From the NCBI RefSeq assembly GCF_964340395.1, contig NC_135554.1, positions 3,158,975 to 3,222,974 of the forward strand: a DNA stretch of 64,000 nucleotides, given 5' to 3'. Of this stretch, positions 63,044 to 64,000 are shown piece by piece. The first letter of the stretch is position 1. Every line of letters begins with the position of its first letter. A program made the translations under genes and the position numbers. The notes under the pieces are model-generated. The model was not told the origin of the DNA. It worked only from the letters and a program-made list of their open reading frames with translations, and did no database searches. Source of the DNA: Glandiceps talaboti. Lineage: Eukaryota > Hemichordata > Enteropneusta > Spengelidae.

Positions 63044-63436
63044 CTGTTTTCGATTCTTTTCAGCGTCACTACTCCTTGATTTTTTACGTTGCTTCTTCTT
63101 TTTGTCCAAACCAATGTAGCCTGCTGTTGCTGTATTGGATTGCCCGGTACCACCTTCAACATTACCATTGACCTCGATACTGGGCACGATGTTGCCATGA
63201 CTACGTTTTCCATTGTTCCTTTCTTCTGTTCGAGCCTGCATCTGTCGTGATGTCTTCGCACTCACCCATAATACGTAAATAATTCGTGAGTAACAGTACG
63301 TCATGATAACTAATGGTATTAAGTACATTCCAAAGAGAAGATAGAGTGAATATGCTTTGGCAAGAGCTTTACTAGGCCAGTACGAATGACAAGTGTGATA
63401 TGTGCCGTAATTTGGGAATTCCCACGAGAATAGTTT
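63044..63436 (-). CDS. Class A GPCR, internal exon (extracellular loop 2, TM5, intracellular loop 3)
   Basis: An acceptor (ctcattag, AG at 63438-63437) and a donor (aaacag|gtgaac at 63043) bound 131 codons; phase 0 on both sides, joining the 59296-59736 exon. Residues 1-30 are extracellular loop 2, with a cysteine at 16 in the place expected for the disulfide to TM3. TM5 is about residues 31-57: YLIPLVIMTYCYSRI carries the family's conserved proline (41) and tyrosine (49). Residues 58-131 form a long third intracellular loop with a strongly basic KKKKQRKKSR stretch, then RKQ leading into TM6. Frame continuity and motif spacing make the receptor assignment firm. Exons for the N-terminus and TM1-TM4 lie beyond the right edge. 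Confidence 0.92.
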
Positions 63437-63714
63437 CTAATGAGAAAAAAGAGAAACAGTTCTGGTTAAACATATATCAATATAAATAACACCATTTATT
63501 CTTGAACTTGAAGTGTGTGCGTATATACATATATCATAGTGTGGAGCTATTTCAAAGATACATTCTTTAGGTGATGATTTAACATTAATTATGATGTTAT
63601 GTATTTGTTTTTATAGTTTTCAATATCAAAATCATATAATCGCTTTTTCGAAATATCGTACAACCTTCAATACTGTGTTGATTTTTTTGTATCATGATGT
63701 TGAAAATTAGAGAA
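63437..63714 (-). other. Receptor intron, part
   Basis: Follows the acceptor of the TM5 exon going upstream in the gene. AT-rich; nothing else recognised. Confidence 0.6.
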
Positions 63715-64000
63715 ATGTTGAGCTGAAAATAGAGTATACACTGGGTTTACATTGTCTGTAACTAAGATCATTCAAATAGAGTAAACACTGGGTTTACACT
63801 GTCTGTAACTAAGATCATTCAAATAGAGTATACACTGGGTTTACATTGTCTGTAACTGAGATCATTAAATTAGAGTATACACTGGGTTTACACTGTCTGT
63901 AACTAAGATCATTAAAATAGCGTATACACTGGGTTTACATTGTCTGTAACTAAGATCATTAAAATAGAGTATACACTGGGTTTACATTGTCTGTAACTAA
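63715..64000. repeat. 47-bp minisatellite, about 6 copies, running off the window
   Basis: The unit is 'gagtatacactgggtttaca' followed by 'ttgtctgtaactaagatcat', with 47-base spacing ('ctggg' at 63788 and 63835). It lies within the receptor intron and continues past the right edge. Confidence 0.93.

Overview
This is nuclear DNA of a metazoan, most likely a marine invertebrate; the species cannot be fixed from the sequence. The signs are split genes with GT-AG introns, a rhodopsin-class receptor with neuropeptide-receptor-like features, a Penelope-like and a non-LTR retroelement remnant, many small inverted-repeat elements, and very long simple repeats. No prokaryotic, viral or organellar gene set is present. 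There is one 100-base run of N at 1401-1500.

Coding DNA is scarce: about 1.3 kb out of 64 kb. Two host genes are visible, each only as its 3' end. Gene 1 is on the + strand with two exons (18571-18885 and 19987-20102, stop TGA at 20100-20102). It encodes the C-terminal end of a protein I do not recognise; its upstream exons are not visible and would lie beyond the large satellite or outside the window. Gene 2 is on the - strand with exons 63044-63436 and 59296-59736. It encodes extracellular loop 2 to the C-terminus of a class A G-protein-coupled receptor; the exons for TM1-TM4 lie beyond the right edge. The two genes show no functional link.

The rest is repeats. At least eight unrelated tandem arrays cover about 26 kb (about 41%): 28 bp units (3838-5240), 29 bp (7097-17930), 46 bp (27440-30587 and 32933-33990, one array split by an insertion), 50 bp (37181-37882), 32 bp (42807-44972), 38/41 bp (50083-55212) and another 29 bp (55596-57546). 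Most show higher-order structure, meaning long blocks repeated at exact multiples of the unit. Smaller minisatellites sit at 5932, 19463, 20279, 23692, 26515, 47383 and 63715. Long (AT), (GA), (GT), (CATA), (ACAAT) and (TTG) tracts are also present.

Dispersed elements include: a family made of a short hairpin, a (TCTG)/(TG) microsatellite and a conserved body (copies near 973, 18203, 21757 and 23121); two related families with G-run-rich ends starting AGGGASCG (35698, 41104, 59758 and 62999); a Penelope-like RT remnant at 34970-35697; a non-LTR RT remnant at 45150-46262; a nested pair of miniature inverted-repeat elements near 38.0-38.26 kb; a 0.55 kb palindromic element inside a 2.35 kb insertion near 30.6-32.9 kb; and a very small (82-88 bp) element with 8-bp target duplications found twice (35317 and 58232). 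The tiny element and the nested pair have the clearest insertion evidence and are the best candidates for undescribed mobile DNA.
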